Shown here piece after piece: positions 62,372-64,000 of a stretch of DNA of 64,000 bases; positions within the stretch are counted from its first letter, which is position 1; each line of letters begins with the position of its first letter. Source of the stretch: Saccharothrix obliqua (GTDB taxonomy: Bacteria; Actinomycetota; Actinomycetes; Mycobacteriales; Pseudonocardiaceae); the NCBI RefSeq assembly GCF_019375475.1, contig NZ_JAHXGQ010000001.1:310001-374000 (forward strand). Direction: 5' to 3'. The notes under the pieces were generated by a model. That model ran no database searches and was not told where the DNA came from. It saw only the letters and a program-made list of their open reading frames with translations. The position numbers and the translations under genes are program-made.

Positions 62372-64000
62372 GTGGGTTCGCTGTTCGGACAGGTCTGGTT
62401 GTGGAGCCTGCTGTCGTTCGTGGCAGGCGTCGCGCTGACCTGGCTGGTCCTGGTCCGGCCCGCGAAGAAGGAGATCGCGGAGCTGGAGGAGCGCCTGCTC
62501 ACGGCGCCGCACCCGCAGGCGCCGCCCGTCGACCGGCAGGCCGAGCGCCGTGACCCGGTGGACGACCTGCTGGACGAGGAGCCGCGTGCCGCGGAGCCGT
62601 CGGTCGACCCGGTGGCCGGTCCGGCTCCGGTGGACGAGGCGGACGACCGGCCGCGCAGCCTGTTCGAGCGGCTGAGCCCGGAGGCGCCCGCCGCGGAGAC
62701 CCGCCTGCTGCCGGCGGCGGAGGCGGTCGCGCCGGTCGCCGAGGTCGCCGCACCGCCCGAGGTCGAGGCGTTCCGCCCGCGCGAGCCGTGGCAGGCGTCC
62801 GTGCCCGAGGTGTACGGCGAGGACGGCGACCTGGCCGAAGGGCGTGAGGGTGAGGACGAGCCGGAGCGCCCGGCCGAGGCCACCACGTTCATCCCGGCGA
62901 CCGCGCTGGCCGAGGCCATCGCCGAGGTCGACGGGCAGCGGTGGCCCGACCACGACCTGACCGGCGAGTACCCCGCGATCCGCGCCGAACTGCCCAACCC
63001 GTCCGCGCCGAGGACGGAGTTCATCTCGCCGGTCGGCACGGTTCTCCTGCCCGAGGAGATCGAAGCGGCCCACGACCTGCCGGTCACGACACCCCCGGCC
63101 CACGCCCGCCACGAGGAGCCGGCCGACCCGCCGCAGCCGCTCGCGGGCTTCACCCCGCCCCCGGCGACCCCGCGCCACCGCGAAACCCCGCGCCATGCCG
63201 AGGTGCCCACCGAAACCCGCCCCGCCGACCCCGCGCCGGCGGAGCCTGCCGACCACGACACCCCGCCCCAGCCAGGGCCGGCGGGCCTCGACTCGACCCG
63301 CCCGGCCTTCACCGACCCCGAGCGTGCCCACCCCGAGCCTGCCCACCCCGAGCGTGCCCACCCCGAGCCGACCGGCCCGGAGCCCGCCCGGCAGGAGGCT
63401 GCCGTCCCGGAGCCCGTCCACCCGGAGGCGGCCGACCCGCGGCCGGGCTGGTCGGAGACGGCCGGCCAGGGGTTCGACCCGTTCGCCGGCGGCGCGGAGC
63501 CGCCGCGTCACGCGCAGTCCCACCCGGAGCCCGGCCCGTCGCTGTTCGGCGGCCACGTGGAGCCGGCGCGTCACGAGCCCGCACCGCTGGGGCTCGGCGC
63601 GGGTGAGCACGCGCGGCGCGATGAGACCGCCCGTGCCGAGTTCGACCCCACGCCCGGCGAGCCGACCCCCGACCCGACTCCCGGCGAGTCGGCACACGCC
63701 CGGCCCGAGTCGCCCGCGCGGCCCGTGGACGCCCGGCCCGAGTCGCACATCCGGCCCGAACCCGCGCCCGCCCGCCCCGAACCCGTGGACGCCCGGCCCG
63801 AGCCCCTGGCCCGGCCCGAGACCCACGCCCAGCCCGAGGTCCCGGTCCGCCCGGCCGGTCTGCCCTCGCGGGGCGAGCACCGGCCCGAGCCGGAGCGCGG
63901 CGCGTTCGTCCCGTTCGGCGAGCCGGTGGACGCCGACTCCGCCGACTTCGACCCGTTCGGCGAGCCGGTCCGCGAGGAGCAGGACGAGCCGCCCGCCGAG
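62372..64000 (+). CDS. Large low-complexity membrane protein, 3' end outside window
   Basis: An uninterrupted frame of 543 codons runs to the window edge. The GTG has GGGAGGG six bases upstream. It starts with one membrane helix (GSLFGQVWLWSLLSFVAGVA, then LTWLVLVRPAKKEIAELEER) followed by a very long Pro/Glu/Ala/Arg-rich region: ERAHPEPAHPERAHPEP from a 15-bp repeat near 63325-63370 and RPEPVDARPEP-type repeats later. The helix resembles the start of actinobacterial ArfC-like channel accessory proteins as I remember them; a C-terminal domain may lie beyond the edge. Function is not established. Confidence 0.75.
   Translation, partial: MGSLFGQVWLWSLLSFVAGVALTWLVLVRPAKKEIAELEERLLTAPHPQAPPVDRQAERRDPVDDLLDEEPRAAEPSVDPVAGPAPVDEADDRPRSLFERLSPEAPAAETRLLPAAEAVAPVAEVAAPPEVEAFRPREPWQASVPEVYGEDGDLAEGREGEDEPERPAEATTFIPATALAEAIAEVDGQRWPDHDLTGEYPAIRAELPNPSAPRTEFISPVGTVLLPEEIEAAHDLPVTTPPAHARHEEPADPPQPLAGFTPPPATPRHRETPRHAEVPTETRPADPAPAEPADHDTPPQPGPAGLDSTRPAFTDPERAHPEPAHPERAHPEPTGPEPARQEAAVPEPVHPEAADPRPGWSETAGQGFDPFAGGAEPPRHAQSHPEPGPSLFGGHVEPARHEPAPLGLGAGEHARRDETARAEFDPTPGEPTPDPTPGESAHARPESPARPVDARPESHIRPEPAPARPEPVDARPEPLARPETHAQPEVPVRPAGLPSRGEHRPEPERGAFVPFGEPVDADSADFDPFGEPVREEQDEPPAE

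Noticed and set aside
1-64000. tRNA, rRNA, insertion sequences, phage attachment sites
   Set aside because: I found no tRNA-like cloverleaf, transposase or terminal inverted repeats by eye; a covariance-model scan would be needed to exclude small RNAs.

Overview
The window is high-GC DNA with dense, mostly co-directional genes, many GTG starts, frequent 4-base GTGA/ATGA stop-start overlaps, and many genes that appear to be transcribed without a leader. These features, and a gene order matching the heme/menaquinone region of mycobacteria (from memory, about Rv0509-Rv0562), point to a mycelial actinomycete of the order Pseudonocardiales, Saccharothrix/Actinosynnema/Lentzea-like. The genus is inference. 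The theme is respiration: the redox sensor Rex, heme synthesis, cytochrome c maturation, menaquinone synthesis and a complete 14-subunit complex I lie within 64 kb.

Layout. 113-5756: rex-hemA-hemC-hemD-hemB. 5753-9995: an unusual tandem array of six diverged four-helix membrane proteins, then a DUF3093-like and a small membrane protein. 10006-15986: hemL, a phosphatase-like gene, a TlpA-type thioredoxin, ccdA, resB and ccsB (System II cytochrome c maturation). 16088-24544: a MinD-like ATPase with a nonapeptide-repeat tail, a BldC-like regulator, an Lrp/AsnC regulator, DUF4229, an ADP-ribosylglycohydrolase, a Cds1-like PLP enzyme, a GNAT enzyme, menA and a secreted SH3-type protein. 24672-34059: menE, an 822-base G-rich low-complexity tract with 22-bp tandem repeats, menB, menD, an M1 metallopeptidase, an ECF sigma factor with its membrane partner, and the isochorismate synthase gene menF. 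34123-44108: DUF3592, paaABCDE, an inositol-phosphatase-like gene, two mannosyltransferase-like genes (mgtA- and pimC-like), menG and a menJ-like reductase. 44109-60214: the nuo regulatory region and nuoA-N. 60235-64000: long-chain polyprenyl diphosphate synthase (grcC1-like), rarD, and the start of a large low-complexity membrane protein cut by the window edge.

How it fits together. Two perfect 18-bp Rex operators lie just downstream of the nuo promoter, and a third, 12/14-match Rex-like site sits at almost the same distance behind the menJ-like promoter. Rex, encoded with heme synthesis at the other end of the window, could therefore tie complex I and possibly menaquinone side-chain saturation to NADH/NAD+. 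Relative to the mycobacterial order as I remember it, paaABCDE and nuoA-N look like insertions and menC is missing.
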